Positions 1 through 12,924 are shown, counted from the first letter of the stretch. The stretch: DNA of 33,418 nt from Protostelium mycophagum (GCA_002081555.1 MZNV01000278.1:1-33418), one strand, 5' to 3'. Notes: a model not told the origin generated them from the letters alone. A program made the numbers and translations.

Positions 1-2
1 TA

Positions 3-98
3 GGCAAAGATCTTTTCACAATTGGAGCGTATGCAGATGACATGACACTCATAGCCCGTTGCGTTGTCACAAACATTGGGATTGGAAATAGTGGTTAA
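3..98 (+). mobile_element. possible reverse-transcriptase remnant (YADD box), cut by the window edge
   Basis: A short open frame that runs off the left edge reads G-A-Y-A-D-D-M-T-L-I-A-R and then stops. The Y-A-D-D tetrad (bases 30-41) followed by a hydrophobic L-I-A is the look of the catalytic box C of reverse transcriptases, and the YADD form is more usual in LINE-type enzymes than in LTR-type ones. Only about 31 residues are visible, so this is treated as a fossil or the tail of an element lying outside the window. Chance similarity cannot be excluded. The stretch from 99 to 232 shows nothing else that I recognise. Confidence 0.3.
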
Positions 99-232
99 AG
101 CAAAAGTTGCGCTTCTTACTGCAGATGATATTGGAGATCTGCATTAACTGCTATTTCCACTGTTGACAACACAACGGAGGAGAAGGACTGCAAGGAGAAA
201 CCATAAGTATTAGGGCATCTATCTTTTAGCAA

Positions 233-333
233 TAAGGACCTGCACAAGTCCAACTTTACTGTGACTTGCTTGCAGTATTGATTTCTAAGTCACAGTTGCT
301 TACTGTGTCAAGTTGGACTTATGCAGGTCCTTA
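233..333. repeat. 100-bp imperfect foldback (inverted) repeat
   Basis: The outer arms are 233-256 and 310-333, reverse complements over 24 bp with a single mismatch. An inner 10-bp stem (258-267 with 287-296) is nested inside, leaving a loop of about 19 bp and an asymmetric bulge at 297-309. It could be a small non-autonomous DNA element (MITE-like foldback) or a hairpin in the 5' flank of the lysyl-tRNA synthetase gene, whose ATG lies 181 bp downstream. No flanking target-site duplication is obvious by eye. Confidence 0.6.
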
Positions 334-513
334 GTTGGCAGTTCAACCTTTCTAGGATTTGGGTGGGGTCCAACATGTACCCCCCACACTTTGTTCCTGA
401 CTCAGACTTGGTCACCCCTGCAGAGTAGGCCAGTTGTAAAACAGGCCAACTTGCGGCTGAATAAACGAGCACTGCCAACTCGAGAATCCAGCGCATCTGT
501 CGATCTCAGTTTG

Positions 514-2875
<2,362 letters not shown>

Positions 2876-2990
2876 ACGCGAAATTTGTGTGGATCAGATG
2901 ATAAATTCAACAAGTTGGATAATCTCTTAATGATATTGCATACGCCCTTTGAGGGTGGTGGTGAAATCTTCACCCTCGGGAGATATCTTT

Positions 2991-3000
2991 TTTCCCGCGC
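2991..3000 (+). promoter_or_regulatory. E2F/DP-like site upstream of the SH3 gene
   Basis: TTTCCCGCGC, flanked by T and A runs, lies 38 bp before the ATG at 3038 and matches the textbook E2F consensus TTTSSCGC. Just upstream, 2951-2977 can fold as GAGGGTG/CACCCTC. The 162-bp gap between the LysRS stop and this ATG contains no gene. Function is inferred only from the motif. Confidence 0.35.
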
Positions 3001-3037
3001 AAAAAAATTTGAAATTTGAAAGGCATTTCGGAAGAGA

Positions 3038-4475
3038 ATGAAGACGCAAGCATTCGACTACTTTCAAAAGTTGGACAAGAGCGGCAGTCTCCCAATAGCT
3101 ACCTCCTATTCGAGGTCCAACAGAAGCACACAACCAGTGAGCGATCCTGAAAGTATGAGTAACATCACCCGTCTCAATGCTTTTAAGAAGCCAGAGATGA
3201 ACTATACAGTTAAAAGGGTGAGTGATTCATATATATCCTGCATTAATTCATCCAGGAACAAGAGAGCCGCTTTAAAGAGAATACCCACCCGAATGTAAGT
3301 ACTCTGAGACCTGAAAGAGATTAAGGATCTTAGGTAACAAAACGAAGGGAACCACAACCAACAAAGTCTAAACCACAAAATCCCTATGAGCAAGACCAAG
3401 ATGAGGAGGTACACAAGCAAGGCTTACTCTTCTTTTGACAATGGCAGGAAGCCTCCTCTTTGGAGACTGCTCTGTGCTTGAAGGTGTGTCAATTAGAGAG
3501 GGAGTTAGAAGCGCAGTCAACGAGGTTCCAAGAGAAAGTGTGCAAACTCACTGAGAATTTTCACGAGTATGTTGCTCAATGGCAAGAGAACGCTGATATG
3601 AACGCTGCCCTTGCTGATCAGGTTTGCGACCTTCTCGCACCTGAATGGTAACAGGAATCAGGTACAATCGCTCACCAGCAAGGTTTATGATCTCTCTCAA
3701 ACAAGAAAGCGGAAAGATGAGGAAGTCAGGATGCTCCATAAAATTCAGTGAAATGACAGTCATGCAGATGGAGGAAGAGAATCGCAATTTGCGACAGCGC
3801 TTGGCTATGGTTGAAGAGCAGGTTAAATCCTTCCTCAAGCGCCCCACTCTGAAGCCCAGTGTGAAGTTTATCTCCCCCGTTAATGTCCGCAGGGTGGGGC
3901 TGCACTGTCAAAGTTATGGGGCGCAAGACTGACTTGATACAGTCGCCCCTAATTGACAGAAGTGGGGGGGATATCACCTCTCTCATCTCATCTCCCCCGC
4001 AGATTAAGAGTCCTGATAGAGCCATGATCATCGCCTCTTACGATTATGAAGCCCAGAATCCTGATGAATTGAGTTTCGCAGAATGTCAATTGATGAAACT
4101 GGTTAGAAAGAGGATGGACGGTTGGTGGCTTGTGGAACTGGATGGAAAGACTGGAAAGGTGATCTTGTCGTTGCTTTGTGTAGTGAGAAAATAGAATTAT
4201 AGATGATGATCATACGCAGGTTCCTTCCAACTATGTAAAAGACTTGAATGAAGTGGAGCCTCTTCGAGCCAAGGTTCTATCCGACTACAACGCTGAGAAC
4301 GAGTTCGATCTACAACTAAAAAAGGATCAGGTATTCAATATTAACAAAATGACACCGTAGTTAACATCTTTAGACAATACTCGTATATGATCGCGAAGAC
4401 AACTGGTGGCTGGGTGAGATAGAAGGCCAAGATCGCATCGGAACTTTTCCCAAGAATTTTGTACAGCTCGAATAA
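3038..4475 (+). CDS. coiled-coil protein with two C-terminal SH3 domains
   Basis: Nine exons: 3038..3217, 3256..3294, 3334..3408, 3448..3621, 3662..3724, 3768..3858, 3893..4158, 4220..4330, 4374..4475, giving 366 aa. Residues 1-100 are polar and low in pattern. About 100-205 are rich in E, Q, K and L with heptad spacing (for example C-Q-L-E-R-E-L-E and M-E-E-E-N-R-N-L) and should form a coiled coil. Two SH3 domains follow: the first has A-S-Y-D-Y-E-A, G-W-W and P-S-N-Y; the second has V-L-S-D-Y-N-A, N-W-W and F-P-K-N-F. SH3 domains bind proline-rich PxxP ligands, so a scaffold for actin or endocytosis is likely, but I do not recognise a named orthologue. The proline-rich tail of the synaptojanin-like protein encoded at 22568-26540 is a conceivable ligand, though this is speculation. 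The stop codon is embedded in an AATAAA hexamer and faces the AIDA gene. Confidence 0.85.
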
Positions 4476-4480
4476 ATATT

Positions 4481-5916
4481 TTATTCAATCTGGTTGATGG
4501 TGACATTGAGATGTACAAATAATGGTTTAACACTGAGCAGTCTTATTTTCTTCTTTCTTGTGTCTGTTGGCTTTTCGTAACTGTATGTCAAAATTAGGAT
4601 TTCAGGAAAATATAACAGAAATGAGAATCGTACATTTCGAGAGTGATGGGGCCATCGCGTATTTCTTTCTTCTCCATAAAAGCCCAAGCTCTGGTAGAAT
4701 TCTTCTGGGAAGCAGGTTTATAATGCTTAAACTCGATGAATATCGCCGATTCATCAGGCAGCTGGTCTAAGGGTGTCTGTATGTGCAGGGTTGTGCCGAA
4801 ATCGATGTAATTTCCTTGTTTTTTGTTCGAGATTCCGGTGTTTTGCTCCTTTTTGTCGATAAGTAGGTGTTAATTCTGCCGATAAAAGTTACCTCCTCCA
4901 ATTTGACACCTTCCTCATTGTGGACACAGATGGTTAGAAATGGGTTCAAAAATTGAGTTGCATTCTTCATTCCAATTTTTTCAATCTGCAAGGTGACGTA
5001 TTTCTGCCCTATTTGATTTTCAAAAATGAGATTTTTTCATATGTACCTGGTTGGAGGTCTGGAGGTGGAAGTAAAATTCTATTTTCTGTTTGGTGGGTAT
5101 CTTGCTCCTCTTCATTTATCCTCTCATCAATAACAGTCTCTGCAACCACCTTCTTGCGACTACATTTTTAAGCATATCCTGACAGGCGAAGAAATTGAAT
5201 AAATTACACTCGAGTTCAATTTTGAATTTGCTGACCTCACATCCGGTGTTCCCACCCTCGATTTTGGTCTCTCTTCCATTGTTCTCTCACCATTTTTTTG
5301 CAATACTACCAAAAATGAGCACACCAAATCTTCAAACTTGAACTATTTTGTGGAGCCAGCTCACTCAAAAGACTCACCTGCAACGAGGGATTTTACATCT
5401 TCTAATTTCACAGGCCCATCTAGTTTAAATGAGGCGATCGAGCTTCTGAGGCTCACAGATGATCTTCTGTCTGTCTCAGAAGAGACGCTCTCCTTTCTCA
5501 TCTGTGTGCTGAGGCGGTTAGAGCCTGACAGAGGCGAAGCAGGTGTTCTTGATCCCAATGGTGTGCTTGGCGAAGAACCTGCCACAGTCAGTCATCTTCG
5601 GTAACTGGGGTGAATACCCCCTGTCATTGCCTTTATTCTTCCTTGAACAACGGCTTTGGAGCGAGCGATGAGAGCCTGCGTATCTGTCAGTCCCAAGTTA
5701 GCATTATATCTCACTTTATCTTCGGCATCATATTTCTCAGCTTCTTGTTCTTCTCTAGTAATATTATTGGCAAGCCTGAGCCGAGTGAGTCGCAAACACC
5801 ACACGAAATTACCACTTTTCATAAGTCTCTTGAGCCTCGACCATCTGTCCCCACTTCTCATGATCAACAGCACTGAGGAGTGACTTGATCCACCCAGCCT
5901 TAACTTGTCCATCCAT
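4481..5916 (-). CDS. AIDA-like protein (axin-interactor family), N-terminal helical domain plus C2 domain
   Basis: Eight exons: 5813..5916, 5618..5775, 5378..5578, 5210..5329, 5047..5139, 4893..5008, 4634..4848, 4481..4580, giving 368 aa (human AIDA 306). The N-terminus (W-G-Q-M-V-E-A-Q-E-T-Y near residue 23) matches the AIDA N-terminal helical domain. The last 140 residues match the AIDA C2 domain: L-Q-I-E-K-I-G-M-K-N-A near its start, then I-F-I-E-F-K-H-Y-K-P, K-P-T-D-T-R-K-K-K and the end P-L-F-V-H-L. In animals AIDA binds axin and blocks axin-driven JNK signalling, and its C2 domain binds phosphoinositides; whether an axin partner exists here is unknown. The middle (Ser- and Arg-rich) is the least conserved part, and the 5210..5329 exon was inferred from an open frame with fitting phase and splice sites; without it the protein has 328 aa and an unusually long 238-bp intron. 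Confidence 0.88.
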
Positions 5917-6051
5917 CGGTCTCACTTATGGAGGTTTCAAAATGAAATCTCACAACACAAGCGACAATTTACAATTGAACCATCCCTGAAAATGTCTTTT
6001 TTCCCTGCACAACAAGAAAAGAACAGTATCACAGGAGCAAAAATCACCATT

Positions 6052-9000
6052 TTATAGAGCTGTAGGAGACTTGTAAAGCTTCAAAGCTAACGAAGATAAG
6101 ACCACAGAGATAGAGGAGAGGGCCATAGCGAGTCCTGCAAACATCGGAGGTAAGCTGAGGCCAAAGAAAGGGATGAAGACACCAGCAGCAAGAGGGATTC
6201 CTAAGAAATTAAATTGATGATTTAAATGTTGAGAATATGAAGTTGCACCTATTATGTTATACATGAAAGCCCAGAGAAAATTGATTCGAATACGATTATA
6301 TACGTATTGAGATAAATCTATAGCTATGAAAACCCCACGAAGGTCATTCTTCACAAGCACTACAGAGGCTGCTTCTATCGCAATATCCTGAAAACACTGA
6401 GTATGTATATTTATATCAAACACTAAGTATGTATATTTATATTTAATATCATACACGAAAAATCAATATCGATCCGATAAAAAACTGACACTTCCTGCGC
6501 CAATGGCAATCCCCACATCTGCAGAGGCAAGGGCAACGCTATCATTTATACCGTCACCAACAAATGCTACTGTGCCATTCTCCTTCTGATATTTTTCGAC
6601 GATTTCTGCCTTCTGTGCGGGGAGAACCTTTCCATCGTAAGAGAAAATATTTGTGATCTTTCCCGCATTTGTAACAGAATCAGAAGGATTATTACTGACT
6701 TGTGCATGAATATCTTGTTGTTCCAGGCCCAACTGTCTCGCTATGGCGGTCGCAGTACGAACATTATCTCCTGTGATCATCTTCGTTACAATACCGTGCT
6801 TCCTCAGCTTCTCAATCACATTTTTTGCTTCTACCTTCGGAACATCCGCAACGGCTACGACACCCATAATGACACCCTCTACACAGACTATCATCGCTGT
6901 CTTTCCCTATTTATATCTCAATCATTATCACAATCTTATATCTCAATCATTATCACCTGGTACTCCAACTGGCAGATCTCTTCTTCAGGTAAATCATCCG
7001 GGTTTACTCCATGGTCAGAGATGAGTTGCCTATTGCCGATGCCAACAACAAGATTCTCTAATGAACACTTTACGCCACGTCCGGATATTGCCAAAAAATT
7101 TTCGGCAGGAATTTGTCTAAAGTTTTTCTGAGATGTGGCATGTTGATAGAGGCATCTGCCAAGTGCATGCTCAGATGATACCTCTGCACTTCCCACATAA
7201 CTCCAGAATCTTCCGAGAAACTCTTCATCCACATCCTCCGATATTCAACAAGGAGATAACACGGTTATAGTTATCTATCTTACTTCTGACACTTGTCCAT
7301 CATTGATATAGATGACATCTGTCACTTGTGGGATACCAAGGGTGAGGGTTCCGGTCTTATCAAAAAATACAGCCTTCACTCTGTGTGCTTTCTCTAATGA
7401 TTCTCCGTCTTTTATCAATACTCCCAATGAAGCACCTACTCCAGATCCAACCATAATCGCTGTTGGAACAGCTAATCCTATGTAATCTAAATTCTCATAT
7501 TCTCATATTTCTGAGATTGAATTGGAGAAGTAATATTTTAGATTGTAATCATCATAATAATATGAATTCCTACCTAAGGCACAAGGACAAGCTATAACGA
7601 GTACAGAGATGGACCTCATCAACGCATCTACAAATGATATATTCGGTATATTCACCCACACAATAAAGGTTGTTATGGAGATCAATATCACTATGGGAAC
7701 AAAGACACCTGATATACGATCGGCTAATTTTTCGATGGGAGCCTGTACGTAATTAATCTCTCATAATATATTGATATCATTAATATCAATCCACGGTCTT
7801 TAAAATAATTCACTTTGCCGCTCTGAGCCCTCTCCATCATCTTGACAATTTGTCCCAAGACAGTATCAACTCCCAACTTTTCGGTAATGATTTTGAGCAT
7901 CCCATTCATGTTAATAGTTCCAGCCACAACCCTTATTAAGTGATGAGTTGAATAAAAATGATGTATATATATATATGAATGATCAGAGGATAGATGGAGT
8001 ACCTGTCACCAGGGGACTTCTCAATAGGGAGAGATTCACCAGTGATCATAGACTCATCCACAGATGAGTTCCCATCTACCACCTGAAGATTCACCCTTTG
8101 TAAATTAAATACATCACTTACTGGTCCATCCACAGGTATTCTGGTTCCAGGAATGACTTTTACGGTATCGCCTAATTCCACCATCTCTATGGGTACCACC
8201 ATCTCATCCGGCTCTCTACAATTAATTAATATATATAATTATTGAGTACATAGACACTTCACCCAGTATTTGGATTGACATATACGATGGTTGCATTTTG
8301 TGGAGTGAGAGATAATAATTTTGTGATTGCTTCTGAAGTCTTCCCCTTTGCAAGATTCTCAATATATCTATAGATATAAGTATTGAATAATATTGAACAT
8401 CTAAATATCTCACCTCCCTAAATATACAAAAGTGATCAATAGTACGGATGTCTCGAAAAAAAGGGGTGCCATCACTTGATCAGGATAAACAACACATATC
8501 ATCATACTTCCCACGGAATAGAAATACGCTGCTGAGGTACCTATATTATATTATTATCTATAGCATTATCATATTAATGACACCTATAGCGATGAGAACG
8601 TCCATATTAGAGTGGAACCTTCTCAGTGCTGCCCAAGAAGACTTGTAGAAGGAGAAACCAAGCCAAAATTGTACTGGAGTGGATAGTATAAATAAAGTCA
8701 CTGATTCTACAGTGACTCCACGGAATATTTTCATAGTCAAAAACATGTGAGCACGAGGGATCCACATCAGCACCATACTAGAATATTATCATCGTCATAT
8801 CATATCATCATCATATAATATCATCATTATATCATATCATATAATATCATCATATAATACCATCATGATATAATATCATTGGAATGATGATATAATGACC
8901 AACCTTATCAAGAATACGGGCACAGCAAAGATCAGAGTGAGGTTCAATAATCTGTACCAATGCATCACCTTATTTCTGGTTTAATATTTAATACAAGACA

Positions 9001-10460
9001 ACTAAAACTTGCCTCTTTCTTTCGTTGTAGTGCGTCAACCCTTTTATCTTGATTTTGCTCCGCTATACTCGCCTGCAGGCCCAATTCTTCTAGCGTCTCG
9101 AGTATTGTACGAAGAGTGATCTCATCTTTGTAATAAGTAACGCTTGCTTTCTTTGTCATCAAGCTGAGTTGAACTTTGCATATTCCTTCCAATCCCATCA
9201 AGCTATCTTCCACCATCTATTGTCTCTGAATATGATATCGCAATAATAGACTGACCTTCACACAGGAGGAGCATGTCATACCATCAATATTGAGATCCAC
9301 TCTCTTCATATGTTCTAAATATACCTCCTCTAATAAAATGGCCTCAAATCCAACCTGGAAATATTACAAATTGATATTTCTTGCAGCCGATGAATTAAGT
9401 AACGGAATATTGAATGAATTACATCTTGTATGGATTGGGAGATCTTCTCCGGTGTGATTGTGGATGGATCATATTGAACTTGGGCCCTCTTGGTGAGTAG
9501 TGAGATTGTAGCATTGATCACACCCTCCGTATTCTTTAGATAACTCTCTATCACTCCAACGCAGGAAGCGCACGTCATCCCGTTCACTTCTAAATGAGCA
9601 GTTCGTGAAGTCACAGTGGGCACATCAGAGAGCACCTTTGTTATTCAATATTGAAATGCAAAAAAATTATATAGTTATGTGTATTATAATAATTGGGAAT
9701 TAATGAATCAATCAGGGCTCTTAAAATTGAAATTCACCTCGAGTTGTATATATTGTCCACCGTGTTGGCGGGAAGAGGACCAGTCAGGGAGATCCTCCTC
9801 ACTTTCAGTGTATAGACCAGAGAGAGCTTTCTCCTCTTCAAGGGTACTTTTGTCAAAGGTTATCTCGGAGGCTTCAAAGCCCACCTCCAATTTTAAGCTT
9901 CAAAAATATAATAATTTATCTTATATGAACGTGAAGATAGTACCTCCGATATAGCTGCCACGATCCTCTTGATCAAGGATTTTTTGTTCTCTGATTTCAA
10001 CTTGATGCCAAGCTTCGCCAGTCTGATAAACAATTAATTGGCATTACTACATTGATAGATCAAGCCCTACTTCGTGGTGACAAACATGCGGCGTATCTCA
10101 GGGAAAGTCTCAAGCACCGTAACGACCGTTGCCGCACAGCTTCCGCAGGTGAGCCCTTCCAATTGAAGCATGAAGAATTCTTCAGAATCATCCAAAGAGG
10201 TGTTGTCGAAATCATCATCTTGCATAAATAAGAATGTACCATGATTGTGTCAGCTACCGACCTAAATATTCCTGCTGCAAAGGTTTACAACAGCAATTCT
10301 CACAGGGGCACACACAACTGATCTTCGCATTATTGGAAGTGAATTGATGTTCCAATAGTCTCGTGTCGATTGATTCTTCTTTCGAATTTTTGTCAAAAGG
10401 GGAACATTTACAGATCCCACAAGAGCAAGTGCAACTTCTCGCCTTCTTTGCGTTTGGCAT
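6052..10460 (-). CDS. copper-transporting P1B-type ATPase (ATP7/CCC2 type) with cysteine-rich N-terminal extension
   Basis: Twenty-one exons (10262..10460, 10071..10218, 9944..10022, 9738..9884, 9423..9635, 9256..9354, 9013..9216, 8904..8968, 8584..8777, 8414..8540, 8263..8367, 8122..8215, 8003..8082, 7814..7931, 7574..7742, 7284..7477, 6957..7235, 6700..6906, 6490..6627, 6249..6387, 6052..6200) give 1048 aa. It pumps Cu(I) across a membrane (usually Golgi, for loading cuproenzymes) at the cost of ATP. Residues 1-66 hold 11 cysteines in C-x-C and C-C-C clusters. Three HMA copper-binding domains follow with G-L-T-C-G-S-C (C92, C95), G-M-T-C-A-S-C (C213, C216) and G-M-T-C-S-S-C (C290, C293). 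Then come T-G-E-S (572), the C-P-C channel motif (676-678), D-K-T-G-T with phosphorylated D720, and G-D-G-I-N-D (931-936); the YN and MxxSS signatures of Cu(I) pumps are present. The nucleotide-domain motif usually written SEHP reads S-E-H-A (H768, A769). One intron is GC-AG and several are 3n long without stops. Confidence 0.96.
6391..6442. repeat. tandem duplication inside an ATPase intron
   Basis: Copies 6391-6416 and 6418-6442 share a roughly 25-bp unit (consensus cacta/gagtatgtatatt) with one substitution. They lie entirely within the intron 6388-6489. Confidence 0.75.
6911..6956. repeat. perfect 21-bp direct repeat inside an ATPase intron
   Basis: Copies 6911-6931 and 6936-6956 are identical, at a 25-bp period. 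Read on the minus strand the first copy met carries the exon's GT donor (GTGATA), so the second copy is a duplicated donor-like sequence 25 bp further in. The intron spans 6907-6956. Confidence 0.8.
8781..8897. repeat. degenerate ATC/ATA-rich low-complexity tract filling one intron
   Basis: Nearly the whole of the 126-bp intron 8778-8903 of the copper ATPase is built from repeats of atcat, atcatc and ataat units. It looks like a decayed microsatellite. No coding signal is seen. Confidence 0.8.
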
Positions 10461-10912
10461 TCTCGATCGATTGTGAGGTTTTCCGCAGAAACACAAACCG
10501 GAAAAACAAGAAGAATATTACAGCATATCTACAACTCAACTGTTTGGGAAAAGGACGATTTCGGTTCAAGGATTTTCAACGATATCAATCGACCGAGGAC
10601 TCGACATGCGGTCATGTCCATCGGAGCCTTTGATTCATTATATTTATTACTGTATTCTTAATTTCATATTAGGATGTTGTGGAGTGATGTGGTCTTGATT
10701 GTGAGGACACAAAGGACTATAATTCTCCTCTTCTCTTGTTCCATTGAAATTCCAATAAAAGAATATGTTTTCATTTATGGATTGGATTATGTGATGAAAC
10801 ATTTGATCATAATCTCCTGTTCGAGTATATGAATGTCATCTCTTGGTTATCATCTCTTCCATTATGGGTAATGAAACACACAGCCCTTCTTTATTGGTTT
10901 TCAGAGCAAGAT
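10461..10912. other. intergenic region between the copper ATPase start and the transporter stop
   Basis: These 452 bp must hold the 3' end of the transporter transcript and the promoter of the ATPase, both read on the minus strand. Short frames here have no family resemblance. I looked for a clear copper- or metal-response element and saw none I would defend. Confidence 0.5.
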
Positions 10913-12733
10913 TCACAAAACGTAGCGAAAACCTCTGGCTCTGTCACCTTTGCCAGGTTGATATTCTGGCTGTTGCTCCAAGATGTCCTTCCTCGCGTTC
11001 TCCCATCGCAAAATAAGATGCAAGATAAAGGACGTCAGTGCAGCAACTGACAAAGAAGCAAAACAAAGACCAAAGCCGAGGTGGTATTCTGGCCGCTGTT
11101 CTTCCGGATAGATATGTGTTCCAAGTATGGAGAAGCAATGACCCATGATAACAGTCCAGGCGATGCTCACAGCTCTCTTTGACTCAGTCCCGGCATTGTT
11201 GGAAACCCAAGATAACGTGAGAGGTATGCACGGGTATACCCCCATCGTGATTAAAAATGTTGAGAAGTATCTGATGCCTGCTTCTCTTCAGCATAATATT
11301 TATGAGTGATCGAATTCCTCACCAATAAAATCAGCGGGTATGACCAATAACAAAAGATATCCTGATGCACCAACAGCTCCCAGAAATGTCAGATGTATCC
11401 CCCTCTCTTTGAACAATTTATCCGAAGACATGGCAGAGAGAACCATGATGATGAAGGCACAGGTGTAAGGTGGTACGGTACGAATTTGCGCAGAAGCGCC
11501 ACGGAAACCGAGGTCGTTCAGAATTGTGGGTAAGAAGGAGGAGATAGAAGCCAAGGCGATGTTATAACCCATGTACAATATTCCGCACATCCACACTTTG
11601 TAATCTCGAAATGCGGAGAGGGCTTCTGATCGGTCTAGTTGTAGAGTGACACGCCCTCCCAATCTCTTCACGGCAATCTTGCGTTCCTCTTCAGTCTGAG
11701 AATGTTTTAACGATATTGAATGGATAAATATATGTACTGACCAAGTATCTACTGGTGGAAGGACGATCAGGCATTATAAAGAAAGCCACTATCCCTAATA
11801 CTATCGTAGGTAGACTCTCAATCAAAATCAATACCTGCAAATTTGAGATTGAATTTATATTGCAGATATAGATGAATGACAATAAATGAATGACCTTCCA
11901 CAATGGGTAGGAAGTCTCGAATTCTTGTACACCGTACGCAATCAACCCGGAAAAAGCGCCGGCAGCTGCGGCCGAGCCAATAAATAATGCATTTCTCAAC
12001 CCCATCTCATCTCTTTTGTACCAAAAACTTGATTCTTTTAGAAATAGGATTTGTGACCAAGTGAAATACCTGAAATAGAGAGGTACAGCAGGGCCAAAAC
12101 CTGCCTCAAACAATCCTAAGAAAAAACGGGTGGCAGCCAGCCCCGCGAAATTTGTACAAAAAGCCTGTAGTGTACTGCATAATCCCCAAGCGACTGTCAT
12201 GGCACCGATCCAATAAGAAGGTCTTGGTACCGATTTTGCCAAAATATTTCCCGGTATCTGTACAAAATGAGAACAGCACAAAATTGTCAAACATCACCCA
12301 CCATGAAAGCCACATGCCCAATGTAAAAGATGGAGAGCGCCCAATCAAAGTAATAACCCTTGTTCTCTAAAATGTCTTTCTCAAGACCTAATAATCTTGC
12401 ATTTCCAAGCATGCCACGATCGAGATATGCAGCAAGGTATAGAAGCATTGTCATGGGGATGATCACTCGATCTAATTTCCGCAATAATTTCTTCTCTTCA
12501 GGGCTGATCATTTTGTTCTTACTCATATCGCCTTGTGGTGACTCTATGAGCTTGTCATCTAAACCAGTAGCCCCCTCTTCATCATCTCTCATATCCAGAT
12601 CTATTGGTGATTCATCTTGTAGATTCTCTAATTCGACATCTCTTAGTGATAAACTTGTGCGTGACCTCTCAGTCATGGGGATCGAGGATTGATTGCCGGC
12701 ACGCTTCAAATCCGGGAGATTTTTGGGGCCCAT
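10913..12733 (-). CDS. major facilitator superfamily transporter, anion:cation symporter (DAL5/TNA1/allantoate permease) type
   Basis: Six exons (12302..12733, 12070..12257, 11895..12027, 11742..11834, 11323..11695, 10913..11280) give 528 aa. A cytosolic N-terminus of about 80 residues, rich in S, E and D, precedes the conserved opening R-K-L-D-R-V-I-I-P, after which L-Y-L-A-A-Y-L-D-R-G-M-L-G-N-A-R is typical of the family. Later markers are R-F-F-L-G-L-F-E-A-G-F-G-P, the central loop P-D-R-P-S-T-S-R-Y-L, and L-S-W-V-S-N-N-A-G in the C-terminal half. Hydrophobic segments fit the usual 12 membrane spans. Fungal relatives carry nicotinate, allantoate, biotin, pantothenate or dipeptides with protons; the substrate here cannot be told from sequence. 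The family is commonest in fungi, so either old inheritance or transfer is possible; its introns look like those of its neighbours. Confidence 0.92.
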
Positions 12734-12924
12734 CTACAACTAAATCACGCATAAAAGCGGTTTTTGGTGAATTTTTAGCCTCTGTCAAAAGGTTGAGCAA
12801 GGTGTTAAACATAACTGGACTTACATGACGCAGAGCCAGGGAAGCTGTGCGCTATTCAATCAAAGAAGCAGATTTTGAATGAAATTCTGGTGCGTTGTAG
12901 CAATCGCCTTACGTAATTTGCAAA

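Noticed and set aside
313-513. N-terminal extension of LysRS up to the foldback repeat.
   Set aside because: The frame is open but has no ATG before 514, and the ATG at 514 gives a sensible targeting presequence.
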